From assembly GCA_019636015.1 (NCBI GenBank), contig JAHBYJ010000001.1:682001-746000 (forward strand): a stretch of 64,000 bases of DNA. The letters are read 5' to 3'. The DNA comes from Parvibaculaceae bacterium (lineage in GTDB: Bacteria > Pseudomonadota > Alphaproteobacteria > Parvibaculales > Parvibaculaceae). Positions 1 to 8,704 of this stretch are shown here, one piece after another. Position 1 is the stretch's first letter. Every line of letters begins with the position of its first letter. A model generated the notes under the pieces. The model did no database searches. It saw nothing but the letters and a program-made list of their open reading frames with translations, and was not told the DNA's origin. The position numbers were made by a program, and so were the translations under genes.

Positions 1-1
1 C

Positions 2-544
2 ATGGACGCGCTTTCGGACGCGATGCTCGGCTATTTCGACCGGGTGAGGCAGCTTCTCGTCGTCGGCAACAGCCTGTCGGTCGCGCTGACGCGCGCGACC
101 CAGTCCTCGCCGCCCATCGTCGTGGAGTTTTTCCAGCCGGCCATGCGACGTATCGCCAACGGCGCCAGCGTCGGCGAAAGCATGAACCAGCTTGCCCGCG
201 AAGTGGAAATCTACGAACTCCGGCTTTTCGGCGCCGCGATCGAAACCAATTTGCGGTTTGGCGGCGCGCTCACCGTCATCCTCGCCAATCTGATCGAGAA
301 CATGCGCAGACGCGCGGCAGTGATGCGCGAAGTGCGGGTCAACACCTCGCAGATCAGGGCCAGCGCCTGGGTTCTCGGCATCCTGCCGATGCTCGTCGCC
401 GCCGTCGTCATGGCGCAGAGTCCGGCCTATATGCGCTGGTTCATCGATGAACCGGCCGGCCGGCAGCTGCTTGTCTATTGCGCGATCTCTCAGATCATCG
501 GCGCCTTCATGATGCGCAAGGTGGTCGGCTCCAACAGTTTCTAG
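2..544 (+). CDS. tadB: Tad pilus inner-membrane protein TadB, C-terminal part (cut by window edge)
   Basis: This is the C-terminal 180 residues of a type II secretion F-domain (GspF/TadB) protein. Family knowledge: TadB and TadC form the inner-membrane platform of the Flp/Tad pilus assembly machine. Seen here: a helical cytoplasmic stretch typical of the GspF domain, then two hydrophobic segments at about residues 121-140 and 155-175, the usual C-terminal layout. The reading frame runs off the left edge, so the ATG at position 2 is probably internal. The next gene is another F-domain protein, followed by a TadD-like lipoprotein, a Flp pilin and a TadE-like protein, which supports the Tad assignment over a type II secretion GspF. 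Confidence 0.85.
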   Translation: MDALSDAMLGYFDRVRQLLVVGNSLSVALTRATQSSPPIVVEFFQPAMRRIANGASVGESMNQLAREVEIYELRLFGAAIETNLRFGGALTVILANLIENMRRRAAVMREVRVNTSQIRASAWVLGILPMLVAAVVMAQSPAYMRWFIDEPAGRQLLVYCAISQIIGAFMMRKVVGSNSF

Positions 545-555
545 GGAAGGCAGAT

Positions 556-1497
556 TTGATTGAAACGCTGACATGGATGGTAGCTCTGACCGCGCTCGCG
601 ACGGGCGGCACGGTCATGGTCGCGTCCATCCTGTCGCTGGTGCGCCGGCAGGAAGTAACGGCGCGGCTTTCGCGCCTGTTCATCCCGAACAGAGAAAACA
701 TGACGGCGCTCGACGCGGTTCTTCATTTCCTGGAACAGCTCGGCCGGCGGATCGAGGGGGCGCGCGTCAACCAGGAACTGCGGACGCTGGTACTCCAGGC
801 CGGCTTCTTCCAGAGCTCTTCGCTCTACATATTTGTCGGGGTGCGCTACCTGCTCGCGGCCTTCGTGGCCCTGTCCATCCTCGCGCTGCGCTATGACGGT
901 GAGGGGCTGGACCTCGCCGATCTCCTGCTTGCGGTCCTCTTCGGCTATCTCTTCTATCGCTATGCGGTAATCGCGCTGAAGACTTATGTCGAGCGGAGGG
1001 CAACCGCCATTCGCCGCGAGCTGCCGCCCGTCCTCGACATCATGCTGATGGCGCTCGATGCGGGCGTAAGCATCGATCAGTGCATGCGTTATGTCGCGGG
1101 CGTAACGGGCGACACGGCGCCGGTGACCGGCGTCGTGCTGCGCCGCCATGTCGCCGACATCGATGCAGGCATGCCTTATGACGCCGCGCTTGAAAGGCTC
1201 GGCCAGCGCCTCGGCATCGATGAGGGCAGGGATCTTGCGGCCACGATCTCGCAAGCCCTTTATCAGGGCGGCGAACTCGGGACGACGCTGCGCCGCTTCG
1301 CCGCCGATCTGACGGACAAGCGCATGGCCACCGTGCGCGAACAGGTGGGCCGCAAGGCCCCGCATCTTACCCTTGTGATGATTCTCTTTTTTATGCCCGT
1401 GTTACTTGTCATACTCGTAGGTCCGGCGGTCGTTACTCTTCAGGGGGCGTTGGAGACCGCCGGCGAGCGATTGGGAAATCGGGGAGGCGGATCATGA
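556..1497 (+). CDS. tadC: Tad pilus inner-membrane protein TadC
   Basis: Second F-domain (GspF/TadC) protein of the Tad pilus platform, 313 residues with the chosen start. Hydrophobic segments lie near the N-terminus, at about 95-115, at about 122-145 and at the C-terminus (VMILFFMPVLLVILVGP), with the GspF-like helical domain between. The open frame extends back to 478, but that would overlap tadB by 67 bases. I chose the TTG at 556 because AGGGAAGG (543-550) sits five bases before it; an ATG at 577 is the alternative. Its last four bases overlap the start of the lipoprotein gene, so the two are translationally coupled. Confidence 0.85.
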   Translation: MIETLTWMVALTALATGGTVMVASILSLVRRQEVTARLSRLFIPNRENMTALDAVLHFLEQLGRRIEGARVNQELRTLVLQAGFFQSSSLYIFVGVRYLLAAFVALSILALRYDGEGLDLADLLLAVLFGYLFYRYAVIALKTYVERRATAIRRELPPVLDIMLMALDAGVSIDQCMRYVAGVTGDTAPVTGVVLRRHVADIDAGMPYDAALERLGQRLGIDEGRDLAATISQALYQGGELGTTLRRFAADLTDKRMATVREQVGRKAPHLTLVMILFFMPVLLVILVGPAVVTLQGALETAGERLGNRGGGS

Positions 1498-2207
1498 AGC
1501 CTGTTGCCATCGTTCTCTGCTGCGCTCTGCTTGGGGGATGCGCGGAATATGGCTTCGAGCCCGTATCCGCGATCGCGCCTCGCGCTACCAATGTCGGAAC
1601 GCTGGACGCGGAATCGAAGTCGCATCTTTATCTGAATGTGGTGAATGGCCTTCTCGAACAGGGGCGTTATCGCGCCGCGCTTGCCTATCTCGATCAATAT
1701 GCGGTGAGCGAGCGGAAGACGCCCTTCTTCCAGCAGCTTTACGGCGAGGCGCTTCTCGGCACCGGGCAATATGATGCCGCAGGCAGCGCCTTCTCGGAAC
1801 TTACGCGCGGCCCGCTTGCGCCCGAGGGCCATAGCGGCCTCGGCCGCACCAGCGCCGCGCAAGGCGACTGGGCAACCGCCGTCTCGCATTTCCGCCAGGC
1901 TGTGGCGCTGCGTCCCTCGAGTCCGGAATTTCTCAACAATCTCGGCTATGCGCAGCTTTCGCTCGGCGGCAGCAGCATCGCGGAGGCCGAGTTCAATCTT
2001 CGTCAGGCACAGGAGCTCGACCCTGCTTCCGTATCCATCCGCAATAATCTCGTGATCGCGCTTCTGCTCGCCGGCAAGGAAGCGGAGGCGCGCCGCTTGC
2101 TCGCCGGCATCCAGACGGCGGATGAGCGCGCCGAAGTTCAGAAATTCGCGGTCGACTGGGTCGCGCGCCATGCGGGCGAGGGCGGCGATCAGTGGGAGGA
2201 AATGTGA
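1494..2207 (+). CDS. tadD: TPR-containing lipoprotein, TadD-like
   Basis: A 237-residue lipoprotein: the signal peptide ends in the lipobox LLGGC, so Cys16 should be lipidated and the protein anchored in a membrane facing the periplasm. The body consists of tetratricopeptide-like helical repeats (for example GRYRAALAYLDQY, GQYDAAGSAFSEL, and a clear TPR around PEFLNNLGYAQLSLG). Family knowledge: TadD is a TPR lipoprotein needed for Tad pilus biogenesis, probably helping the secretin. The start overlaps the tadC stop (ATGA type). The gene ends by overlapping the start of the next small lipoprotein by one base. The TadD name rests on the TPR domain plus gene context. Confidence 0.75.
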   Translation: MKPVAIVLCCALLGGCAEYGFEPVSAIAPRATNVGTLDAESKSHLYLNVVNGLLEQGRYRAALAYLDQYAVSERKTPFFQQLYGEALLGTGQYDAAGSAFSELTRGPLAPEGHSGLGRTSAAQGDWATAVSHFRQAVALRPSSPEFLNNLGYAQLSLGGSSIAEAEFNLRQAQELDPASVSIRNNLVIALLLAGKEAEARRLLAGIQTADERAEVQKFAVDWVARHAGEGGDQWEEM

Positions 2208-2443
2208 TGAAGTCTTTTCAGCTGGCCCCGGTGCTGGCGCTGCTGCCGAGCCTGCTGCTTGCGGCGTGCGAAACGCCCGATGAAGGCATCGTCGAGTCCC
2301 GCGCCCGCGCCGTGCTCGACGCACAATATGCCGCGGAAGGAAAGACGCCGCCCATGCAGGCGGAGGAAGCGGACCGAATCTATGAAAATTATCTCGAGAA
2401 CATCGGCAAGCCGATGGAAACGGGAAAGGCGGTGCGCCGCTGA
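2207..2443 (+). CDS. Small lipoprotein in the tad operon
   Basis: A predicted 78-residue lipoprotein of unknown function. The N-terminus (MKSFQLAPVLALLPSLLLAAC) is a signal peptide with lipobox LLAAC, leaving a mature charged domain of about 58 residues with a helical pattern (EEADRIYENYLENIG). I chose the ATG at 2207, which shares a base with the tadD stop codon and has GGGAGGA six bases upstream; an in-frame codon at 2192 would put the ribosome site inside the gene. Its place between tadD and the pilin suggests a role in pilus assembly, but that is inference from position only. Confidence 0.65.
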   Translation: MKSFQLAPVLALLPSLLLAACETPDEGIVESRARAVLDAQYAAEGKTPPMQAEEADRIYENYLENIGKPMETGKAVRR

Positions 2444-2578
2444 ATCGCGGCATACCGGATGCGACAACGCAATGTCATCCGAGCCACGGCATTGCGAAAC
2501 AGGAGGAGGCCGGAGGAGGCGGATCTCGTGAGAGGTCCGGAGAATTGCCGGAAACGGCACTTTGAATGGAGGAATGAA

Positions 2579-2779
2579 ATGTCTAGGTCTAGGATTGCGG
2601 CGTTCATGCGCCGGTTTGCGAAGGACGAAAGCGGTATCTCCGCTGTCGAATACGGTCTCCTTGCGGCAGGTATCGCCGTTGGCCTTTGGGCTTTCGTCGG
2701 TCCGGAAGGTATCGGCGGGAGCCTTCAGTCGGTGTTCGGAGGCGTTCGCGATGATTTGGCCAGCGCCGCCCCTGAATAA
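2579..2779 (+). CDS. flp: Flp-type pilin subunit
   Basis: A 66-residue Flp/Fap pilin, the major structural subunit of Tad pili. The short positively charged leader ends at DESG, followed by ISAVEYGLLAAGIAVGL: the Gly/Ile junction with Glu at +5 and adjacent Tyr is the conserved processing site for the TadV prepilin peptidase, and the hydrophobic stretch is the polymerisation helix. The ATG at 2579 has GGAGGA (2568-2573) upstream. It is odd that the pilin lies near the 3' end of the platform genes rather than at the head of the cluster; a further flp copy may exist outside the window. Confidence 0.85.
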   Translation: MSRSRIAAFMRRFAKDESGISAVEYGLLAAGIAVGLWAFVGPEGIGGSLQSVFGGVRDDLASAAPE

Positions 2780-2816
2780 GCTGAGAAGAGTGGCGTCGCA
2801 GCGCACAGGATGGGAG

Positions 2817-3278
2817 GTGCGAGAGATTCGCCCGAAAGGGCGAATCTCTCCGCGCGCACGAATTCTCCGCGACGAGCGGGGCTCGGTCGCCATCGAGTTT
2901 GCTTTCGTCGCAGCCGTCTTTCTCACGATCCTTTTCGGGATCATGTCCTACGGATTTCACTTCGCCACCCGCATTGCGCTCTCCTATGCGGTGGCGGAAG
3001 GCGGGCGGGCCGCGGTGATAGGTCTCGACGATACTCAACGCAGCGAATATGCAGAGAGCGCAATCCGTGAGGCGGTCCAATCCTATTCGCCCCTGCTGCG
3101 CTGGGAGAATGTGACCGTGCTCGATCCGGTCTGGCGCGATACGGGCGCCGGGCGCGCGGGCGATATCGCGATCGACTACGACACGGGCGGGCGTTTCTCC
3201 TTCCTGCCCTTCGTGCCGGCGCCGCCCGAAACCATCCGCGTGAGCACGACCTTCGTCGTTGCCGACCCGGGCGGTTGA
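2817..3278 (+). CDS. tadE: TadE-like minor pseudopilin
   Basis: A TadE-family protein (about 153 residues). A basic N-terminal segment is followed by DERG then SVAIEFAFVAAVFLTILFG, the pseudopilin-type cleavage site and transmembrane helix (Glu at +5 relative to the Gly/Ser junction). The rest is predicted periplasmic. No ATG suits the start. GTG at 2817 with AGGA (2807-2810) six bases upstream fits best; GTG at 2790 is an alternative. A perfect inverted repeat (2821-2850) begins one base after the GTG at 2817 and would fold over the initiation region. The stop overlaps the region of the kinase start, so this probably ends the tad operon. Confidence 0.75.
   Translation: MREIRPKGRISPRARILRDERGSVAIEFAFVAAVFLTILFGIMSYGFHFATRIALSYAVAEGGRAAVIGLDDTQRSEYAESAIREAVQSYSPLLRWENVTVLDPVWRDTGAGRAGDIAIDYDTGGRFSFLPFVPAPPETIRVSTTFVVADPGG
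2821..2850 (+). promoter_or_regulatory. Perfect 13-bp hairpin at the start of the TadE-like gene
   Basis: GAGAGATTCGCCC (2821-2833), loop GAAA (2834-2837) and GGGCGAATCTCTC (2838-2850) form a perfect 13-bp stem with a GNRA-type tetraloop. No T-run follows, so it is not a typical intrinsic terminator. It lies just behind the likely GTG start of the TadE-like gene and after the pilin stop. It could stabilise the upstream pilin message or damp translation of the minor pilin; both are inferences. Confidence 0.6.
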
Positions 3279-3280
3279 GG

Positions 3281-5404
3281 ATGGCGGGCCCTTTTGCATC
3301 GCAGAAGTTCGGCCGGACTGGCGATGAGGCAGAGCCGGATTCCCATCTCGGCCTGCTTTCCGGCCTCACACTTTCATTGCTCGAAGCGGAAACGGAAGAG
3401 GCGGTCCGCGCGGCGCTTGACGAGGCGTCGTCCCTTCTTGCCCGCACCGCCGCTGCGCGCGCCGCAATTTGCGAGATCGCCATCTCGCCGGGCGGCCGTC
3501 CGCTGATCCTGTGGCACTCGGCGCAAGGCGGTCTCGAGGTCGAGGAAGACGCGATCTTTCTGGCGTGGTTCGACGCTGCCTCGCGCATCAGGTCGGGTTT
3601 TACCGGTTCCCGTGCGCCCTGGCACGGCGTCCTGTCGAAGCAGGCGATCGGCCGCGACACCGGAGCGCGCATCGCCATTCTTCTGGAGAAAAGTGAAAGC
3701 CGCATCGAAGATCTCATGCGCGCTGTCGCCGATGCAGGCGCCGCCGCGACCTCGCGGATCAGGACGCTGAAAGCGCAGGCGCTCGGACGGCGCCATGCGG
3801 ACGAGGCGCTGGAGGCGGCGCGTACCTGGATCGAACTCGGCGCCGATATCGTCTGGGAAGCGTCGGACGACGCTATTCTTCACTGCCGGAATGTCTTGAG
3901 CGGCCGCAGCGAGATCGCACGCACGCTTGAAGGCATGAAGCTCGACGAGATTGCCATTGGCAACCGCGGCCGCAACCTGCTTCAGCGTCTGGAGGATGTC
4001 GGGCGCCTGCGCCACATGCGCATTCAGCCGGGCGATGCCTTGCGCGCGGCACTCCGCCCCGGCGAAGTTCTCTACATCTCCGCGACGCGCGCCCGGAAGC
4101 AGGGCGGCGCGCGCTGGTTTGGGACTCTCAGCATCCTCCCGGCCGAAGAGGAGCAGGAGGCGACCCGCGAAACCGCAGCGATGATGCTGCAGGTGAAGGA
4201 TGCGAGGTTCCGCGAAGAGCGCCAGCGGCGCGAGGCGGAAGCCATGCTGCAGGGGCTCCGCCTTCTTCTGGCGCGGCATGCCTCGAGCGGTAAGTTGGCG
4301 GAACTCGTTGCCCTTATCGCGGATTGTCTCGGCGGCGAGGAAGCCTGCGTGATCGAGCGCGGGTTGGACGGAAAACCGCGCTATCTCGTGCCCGCCCGTC
4401 AGGAAGCGTCGCGTGCGGCGGATGACGCACTCTCATTCCTTTCATCTCGGACAGCGGAGGGTGCGGCGGCCGTCTTCGATGCGTCGGAAGACGATGGAGC
4501 GCGGCTAATGCGCGCCTTCGCTCTGAACGGGCGCCACCTCGCCGTTCTCTCCCTGCCGCTTCAGACGGGCAGCGCCTGGCTTCTCTGTGCTACGCGGCGC
4601 GACGGCTTCGCACCCGCCGATCTCGATTTCGCGGACAGGTTCACTCTTCTGCTGCGTCAGGCATTGCTGTTGCGCGAAGAGCAATCCCAGATCGCGCAGA
4701 CCGCGAAGATGGCGGCGCTCGGCCAGATGTCGGCGAGCATCGCCCATGAGTTGCGCCAGCCGCTCAATACGATTTCGCTCGCCGTGCAGAATCTCGAATA
4801 CATCGTCGCCGCGCCGGACTTCGATGCGGATGCGGTGGCCGCCAAGGTCGCCCGCATCCTTGCGCAAGTCGACCGAGCGAGCGAGGTGATCGACAGGATG
4901 CGCCGCTTCGGCCGGAAGAGCGCAGGCGACATCGAGCGCATATCTCTCGCCGAACTGATCGCGAATGTCGAAGCGATCATGGGCCATGTCTTCCTGCGTG
5001 CCGGCGTGCGCGTCGAACAGGAAATATCTCCCGGCCTTGCCGTCTTCGTAGACCGGCTTCAGCTCGAACAGGTCGTTGTCAATCTGCTGCAGAATGCGGT
5101 CGATGCGATTGCCGGTGCACCGCAAGAGCGCAAGGAGGGTCTCATCCGTGTTCTGGCCTTCGCTGCGCCGGACGAAAAGGGAATGGCGGTCATCCGCATC
5201 GAGGATAGCGGCCCGGGCTTCCGCCCCGAAATTCTCGAGCGAGTTCTCGAGCCCTTCTTCACCACGAAATCCGCCGAGCACGGCACAGGCCTTGGCCTCG
5301 CCATCTGCGACACGATCGTGCGGGAGAGCGGCGGCCGCATTGAGCCCGGCAATCACGCACAGGGCGGCTACGTCGCGGTCTATCTGCCGCTCGGCGCGGA
5401 TTGA
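3281..5404 (+). CDS. Sensor histidine kinase
   Basis: A soluble-looking histidine kinase of about 707 residues. The first ~450 residues have no transmembrane segment and read like one or two GAF-type sensory regions joined by a helical linker near residues 310-330. A HisKA domain follows with the phospho-acceptor in SIAHELRQPLN (His at about residue 489). The HATPase domain shows the N box (VVNLLQNAVDAI), G1 box (EDSGPGF) and G2 region (GTGLGLAI). The TTG at 3275 is an alternative start. It abuts the TadE-like gene and faces the response regulator, so the two probably form one system. Its signal cannot be read from the sequence. Confidence 0.85.
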   Translation: MAGPFASQKFGRTGDEAEPDSHLGLLSGLTLSLLEAETEEAVRAALDEASSLLARTAAARAAICEIAISPGGRPLILWHSAQGGLEVEEDAIFLAWFDAASRIRSGFTGSRAPWHGVLSKQAIGRDTGARIAILLEKSESRIEDLMRAVADAGAAATSRIRTLKAQALGRRHADEALEAARTWIELGADIVWEASDDAILHCRNVLSGRSEIARTLEGMKLDEIAIGNRGRNLLQRLEDVGRLRHMRIQPGDALRAALRPGEVLYISATRARKQGGARWFGTLSILPAEEEQEATRETAAMMLQVKDARFREERQRREAEAMLQGLRLLLARHASSGKLAELVALIADCLGGEEACVIERGLDGKPRYLVPARQEASRAADDALSFLSSRTAEGAAAVFDASEDDGARLMRAFALNGRHLAVLSLPLQTGSAWLLCATRRDGFAPADLDFADRFTLLLRQALLLREEQSQIAQTAKMAALGQMSASIAHELRQPLNTISLAVQNLEYIVAAPDFDADAVAAKVARILAQVDRASEVIDRMRRFGRKSAGDIERISLAELIANVEAIMGHVFLRAGVRVEQEISPGLAVFVDRLQLEQVVVNLLQNAVDAIAGAPQERKEGLIRVLAFAAPDEKGMAVIRIEDSGPGFRPEILERVLEPFFTTKSAEHGTGLGLAICDTIVRESGGRIEPGNHAQGGYVAVYLPLGAD

Positions 5405-5413
5405 ACCTGAAGC

Positions 5414-6187
5414 TTACTCTCCGCTCGGAAATCCGGTGAAGAGATAGCCCTTGCCCCGAATGGTCTTGATTACCATCGGATGGTCGGGATTTGGCTCAAG
5501 CTTCCGCCGAAGCTTCACCACGATGCTGTCGAGGCTGCGGTCATAAGGCTGCCACTGGCGGTTGAATACCCGGCGGCAAAGCTCCTCGCGCGTCTGCGGA
5601 TTGCCTTCATGCGCCACAAGCTCGATCAGCAGGTCGCATTCCGCCGTCGTCAACGGAACAGGCTCGCCGTCGGGCGCGGAAAGTCGGCGCCGGTGCGGAT
5701 CGAACTTCCAGCGCGTGCCGGCATCCTCCCGCTCATCCGCCTCGTGCCGGCCATGCCGCTGGCCCGAGCCGCCCGAATGGCCGCTTCGCCGCAGCAGCGC
5801 CCGGATACGGGCAACAAGCTCGCGCAGATTGACGGGCTTCACCACATAGTCGTCCGCGCCGAGTTCGAGGCCGACCACCTTGTCGGTCGGCTCGCCCTGG
5901 CCGGTGACCATGATGCAGGGTGTCGTGTGGGTTTGTCGGATTTCGCGCAATATGTCGAAGCCATTGTCCCGGCCGAGCAGCAGGTCGAGAATGACGAGGT
6001 CGAAACTGCCTTCTGCGAAGGCGGCGAGCGCGCTCTCTGCGTCGCCAGCGGCCGTAACCTTCATGCCATTGGCGGTGAGATAGGCGGAAAGTTCCTCCCG
6101 GATGTCCGGATCGTCATCCACCAGCAGCAGCGACGCGGCATGCGCGGATGTGGATGCTGCCCCATTATGTTCAGTCGCTATCGCCAT
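5414..6187 (-). CDS. OmpR-family response regulator
   Basis: A two-component response regulator of about 257 residues. The receiver domain has the acidic pair in LLLVDDDPD, the phosphorylated Asp at about residue 68 (LVILDLLLG) and the conserved Lys in DDYVVKPVN. A winged-helix Trans_reg_C domain follows, ending in IKTIRGKGYLFTGF. The linker between them is unusually long and rich in Gly, His and Arg. I chose the ATG at 6187 because AGGAGGG lies six bases upstream; an ATG at 6211 is possible. It is convergent with the sensor kinase, leaving only 9 bases between the stops, and is the likely partner of that kinase. Confidence 0.9.
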   Translation of the reverse strand: MAIATEHNGAASTSAHAASLLLVDDDPDIREELSAYLTANGMKVTAAGDAESALAAFAEGSFDLVILDLLLGRDNGFDILREIRQTHTTPCIMVTGQGEPTDKVVGLELGADDYVVKPVNLRELVARIRALLRRSGHSGGSGQRHGRHEADEREDAGTRWKFDPHRRRLSAPDGEPVPLTTAECDLLIELVAHEGNPQTREELCRRVFNRQWQPYDRSLDSIVVKLRRKLEPNPDHPMVIKTIRGKGYLFTGFPSGE

Positions 6188-6546
6188 CTTGTTCCCTCCT
6201 CCGGATAGCATCGCCTTAAACCCCGCCGGTGCCGCGTCTCCTCGCCTCTCCCCGATGCAAGTCTAGCCAGCAGGACTTTAAAGAACTCTATAACAATACA
6301 GTCCCCGTCTCCTTGGCTTTGACTGTCGGCGCGGCGCATTTTTTCATACTTCCGCTCACACGGCGCAATCAGTGTTTCCGACTGCGTAGCCCCGCTCCGC
6401 TTTTATTTGGCGGTTTTCCGGGCTCCACATCGTAGTTCCCGTTTACCAATCCATACAGTTTTCCACTTCAAGGCTCAGGCATTTGCCTGCAAGGTCGAAA
6501 GGTCTCTGGCGGTGATTTGCGCACCGTCTCAATCGAGGGCCGGGTC
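6188..6546. other. Intergenic region ahead of the response regulator
   Basis: About 360 bases less GC-rich than the surroundings, with AT-rich patches (for example near 6278-6302 and 6335-6350). It should hold the promoter of the response regulator (minus strand) and of the small plus-strand frame at 6547. I see no convincing tRNA, repeat or long protein. Short open frames here look like chance. Confidence 0.4.
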
Positions 6547-6720
6547 ATGAACCATGAATGCAACCTCCGGGAGAACGGATTGAGCGCGGTCGACGACCGT
6601 ACGGCAAATCTGTCGGAAGCCGTGGAGAGCCTTAGCGATGATGAACTCAGGCATCTGCTCGTCGCCCTCCTTTCCGAATGGCGCAAGCGCTGCGAACCGG
6701 GAATGCCGGTTCGCAACTAG
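6547..6720 (+). CDS. Small hypothetical protein
   Basis: A possible 57-residue protein that I do not recognise. The central part (ANLSEAVESLSDDELRHLLVALLSEWRKR) reads as amphipathic helices. The frame opens upstream at 6517, but the ATG at 6547 follows GAGGGCCGGG and looks more likely. It converges on the Rap1a-like gene, with 7 bases between stops. No domain supports a function; it may not be expressed. Confidence 0.35.
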   Translation: MNHECNLRENGLSAVDDRTANLSEAVESLSDDELRHLLVALLSEWRKRCEPGMPVRN

Positions 6721-6727
6721 CGGGTGT

Positions 6728-7135
6728 TTACTGCGCGGCTGAGCCATTGCAGGAATATCCCCAGGCAAGGCTCGTCGCGAGATCGATATTCGCCGGCAAG
6801 TCCCTGATCTGCGGCTTTTGCTCCAGCAGGGCGAGGAAGAGAACTCTGACACGGTCGGCCGAGACGCCTTCCGGCGGAAGGCAGAAATCCGGCTTGCTCA
6901 TCTGGCGCCGCGCCACCGCGTAGTGGCCGAGAAATCCCTGAATATAGGACCCGCAGACATTGAGCCGGTGGCGCTCCTCGTCGCTGATGGCGTTCGTATC
7001 GGCAGGCGTCGCGCAGACTTCGGCGAGGTCGGCGCCCGTCTGGATGGAGTAGCTCCGCGCCGCCTCTGCCGGGCTCGCGAGAAAAAGCGCCGCTGCAGCC
7101 AGCGCTGCAATGGTCAAGGCATGTGATTTGCTCAT
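6728..7135 (-). CDS. Exported Rap1a/Tai-like small protein
   Basis: A 135-residue secreted protein. The N-terminus (MSKSHALTIAALAAAALFLASPAEA) is a clean signal peptide, so the mature protein is periplasmic. The mature part has four cysteines and the segment CGSYIQGFLGHY, which resembles the Rap1a/Tai immunity family. Known Rap1a proteins neutralise type VI secretion effectors of Serratia, but many family members lie in genomes without such context and no effector is nearby, so only the fold-level call is safe. I chose the ATG at 7135, with AAGGGAGATCAGGA immediately upstream; the longer frame to 7213 would bury the signal peptide. Confidence 0.6.
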   Translation of the reverse strand: MSKSHALTIAALAAAALFLASPAEAARSYSIQTGADLAEVCATPADTNAISDEERHRLNVCGSYIQGFLGHYAVARRQMSKPDFCLPPEGVSADRVRVLFLALLEQKPQIRDLPANIDLATSLAWGYSCNGSAAQ

Positions 7136-7271
7136 TCCTGATCTCCCTTGAACATGGGCGGCCGCAAGGCTGCGCCGTCTGGTTCCGGGAAGGAATCTAG
7201 CAAGTTGACTCAAGCAACTTGATCTAATGTTGTCGTCTTTCGTCGAGCAATGTGAGGGCTGTGAAGCGGCG

Positions 7272-8684
7272 TCAGCGCCGGATGTCTGGCTGCCGCGGCG
7301 TTACCACCGCCTGGAGCGAAGTATTGGGACGGAGCACGATGCGGGCCTGCGGCATGACGCGGTCGGCATTGAGCACACGGACCCGGGTCTTCTGCATATA
7401 GGTCGCGAGAATGAGAACGGCCTCCATGATGGCAAAGCCGGCACCGATGCAGATGCGGGGGCCTCCGCCGAACGGCAGATAGGTATGGCGCGGCCGGTTG
7501 GCGGCCTCCTCGCCCATGAAGCGCGTCGGATCGAAGCGGTGGGGCTCGCGCCAATGCCGCTCATGCCGGTGCAGCAGCCAGGGCGAGACGAGCACGGTCG
7601 TTCCGGCGGGCACGGTGAGGTCGTCCAGAAGCTGAACTTCCTTGTCGGCGCGGCGCATGAGATTGGCGACCACGGGATAGAGCCGAAGCGTCTCATCGAT
7701 GACCGCGCGCGTCAGCAAAAGCGAGGGCACATCCTCTGCGGTGAGCGGCCTCTCGCCCGCCACATCGCGAACCTCATCATGCAGACGCTCCTGCCATTCG
7801 GGATGCAGCGTCAACAGGTACCACGCCCAGCTCATCGTCGTCGCCGTGGTTTCATGGCCTGCAAGCAGGAAGGTCGCCACTTCGTCGCGCACCTGCGTGG
7901 CCGTCAGTCCTTCGCCGTCTTCTCGTTTGGCGGCACCCATCAGGCGTGCGATCAGCGTTGTTTCGCTCTCCTGCCGTTCCGCTTGCGCGACGATGCTCCT
8001 CGCATAGGGATCGAGCTGCCGCCGCGTCGGCGAAACGATTGCTTCGACGACGCGGTTGCGCACCTTGTTGGGCAGAAAGGCGGTTGCAAGAAAGATGATG
8101 GGAAACTTGTCGAGCGTTCGTGTCACGGCATCGGAAATGCTTTCCGCGCTGTCGTCGAGATCGGCGTCGAGCACGGCTTCGCCGATGATCTGCAGCGTGA
8201 GGCGCGTCATTTCCTTGTCGATGGAAAACGGACCGCTGTTCTCAAGCGACAGGGATACAGATCGCTCCGCCGCCCGTACGAAAAGTGGCGCGAAATCCTT
8301 GATGCTCGAATGCTGGAAGATGGGCGCCGCAAGCTTGCGGTTGCGCCGCCAGACCTGGCCTTCGGTGGTGAGCAAACCATTGCCGAGCAGGGGTTTCAGA
8401 ATGGCGAGCTGATTTTCCTCCTTCGGAAAATGCTCGGCCTCGCTGACAAGGATCTTGCGGATCGCCTCCGGCTCGTTGACGAGTATGCCGCGTCCATTGC
8501 TCGAAAAGCCGACGCGGAAGTCGCAATAGCGCGCCTTGTACCAGAAGGCGGGGTAGGACGCGATGAGGTTTGAAATGCCGCCGGGCCGCAGCAGCATCCC
8601 GGCAAGCGTCGGCGTATCCTTGGGCGGCGTCGGTCGCGCGGGGATTATCTCTTCCGCACAAGCCCGGTCCATTGCAATGCTCAT
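7272..8684 (-). CDS. Cytochrome P450 monooxygenase
   Basis: A complete 470-residue P450, soluble by appearance. It has the I-helix oxygen-activation motif AGHETT (about 275-280), the K-helix ExxR motif ETLR (331-334), and the haem loop FGGGPRICIG with the thiolate Cys at about 412. Family knowledge: P450s insert one oxygen atom into a C-H bond, using electrons from a redox partner. The long I-helix and haem-loop form resembles the bacterial class related to CYP4/CYP102-type fatty-acid hydroxylases rather than the shorter CYP101/CYP153 type, but the family cannot be fixed by eye. It lies 20 bases downstream of the hydrolase gene, probably in the same operon. The likely electron donors are encoded at 47943-49547. 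Confidence 0.93.
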   Translation of the reverse strand: MSIAMDRACAEEIIPARPTPPKDTPTLAGMLLRPGGISNLIASYPAFWYKARYCDFRVGFSSNGRGILVNEPEAIRKILVSEAEHFPKEENQLAILKPLLGNGLLTTEGQVWRRNRKLAAPIFQHSSIKDFAPLFVRAAERSVSLSLENSGPFSIDKEMTRLTLQIIGEAVLDADLDDSAESISDAVTRTLDKFPIIFLATAFLPNKVRNRVVEAIVSPTRRQLDPYARSIVAQAERQESETTLIARLMGAAKREDGEGLTATQVRDEVATFLLAGHETTATTMSWAWYLLTLHPEWQERLHDEVRDVAGERPLTAEDVPSLLLTRAVIDETLRLYPVVANLMRRADKEVQLLDDLTVPAGTTVLVSPWLLHRHERHWREPHRFDPTRFMGEEAANRPRHTYLPFGGGPRICIGAGFAIMEAVLILATYMQKTRVRVLNADRVMPQARIVLRPNTSLQAVVTPRQPDIRR

Positions 8685-8704
8685 CTGCGTCCCTTCCGCG
8701 GCCG

